From CAYXXZ01 sp964469165 (GTDB taxonomy: Bacteria > Pseudomonadota > Gammaproteobacteria > Pseudomonadales > Porticoccaceae), in contig CAYXXZ010000149.1 of NCBI GenBank assembly GCA_964469165.1, positions 1 through 5,503 of the forward strand: a DNA stretch of 5,503 bases. Direction: 5' to 3'. Below are positions 5,481 to 5,503 of the stretch, one piece after another; the first letter of the stretch is position 1; every line of letters starts with the position of its first letter. The translations under genes and the position numbers were made by a program. The notes under the pieces were generated by a model. It saw nothing but the letters and a program-made list of their open reading frames with translations, was not told the origin of the DNA and did not search any database.

Positions 5481-5503
5481 AGGCCAAAGTACCGCAATGT
5501 GGT

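Overview
This is a GC-rich window (roughly 60% G+C by eye) with compact genes on both strands, one-base or overlapping gene junctions and some GTG starts. The gene content (alanine racemase, a PxpABC-type 5-oxoprolinase, an IclR-family regulator, a MacroD-type macrodomain and a YbiA/NADAR protein) fits a proteobacterium, most likely a gammaproteobacterium. No marker gene fixes the lineage, so this is only a tentative placement.

Left part (1-840, + strand): the 3' two thirds of a macrodomain gene runs in from outside the window. After a single base it is followed by a complete NADAR-domain gene. Both families act on ADP-ribose or ADP-ribose-like N-glycosides, so the pair looks like a co-translated ADP-ribosylation-reversal module. 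Any partner transferase would lie upstream, outside the window.

Centre (841-2150): a 76-base convergent gap with a weak hairpin separates NADAR from alanine racemase, which is on the minus strand. A 151-base gap upstream of alr holds a -10-like TATACT element and a clean hairpin with a T tract. That hairpin is oriented to stop + strand (antisense) transcription, not the minus-strand operon.

Right part (2151-5407, minus strand): in transcription order, an IclR-family regulator, then pxpA, pxpB and pxpC. The pxp genes are packed with a 1-base gap (A/B) and a 4-base GTGA overlap (B/C). Their products would form the ATP-dependent 5-oxoprolinase that converts 5-oxo-L-proline to L-glutamate. The order A-B-C differs from the B-C-A order in E. 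coli. An IclR regulator beside pxp genes recalls kipR beside ycsF/kipI/kipA in Bacillus subtilis.

Right edge (5408-5503): an intergenic region with a 12-bp ATTCC/GGAAT palindrome just upstream of the regulator start. It also has a good-looking + strand promoter (TTGGCC-18-TATAAT) pointing out of the window, which suggests a divergently transcribed gene beyond the edge. Every stretch of more than 300 bases is occupied by a gene; no RNA genes, mobile elements or CRISPR arrays were seen.
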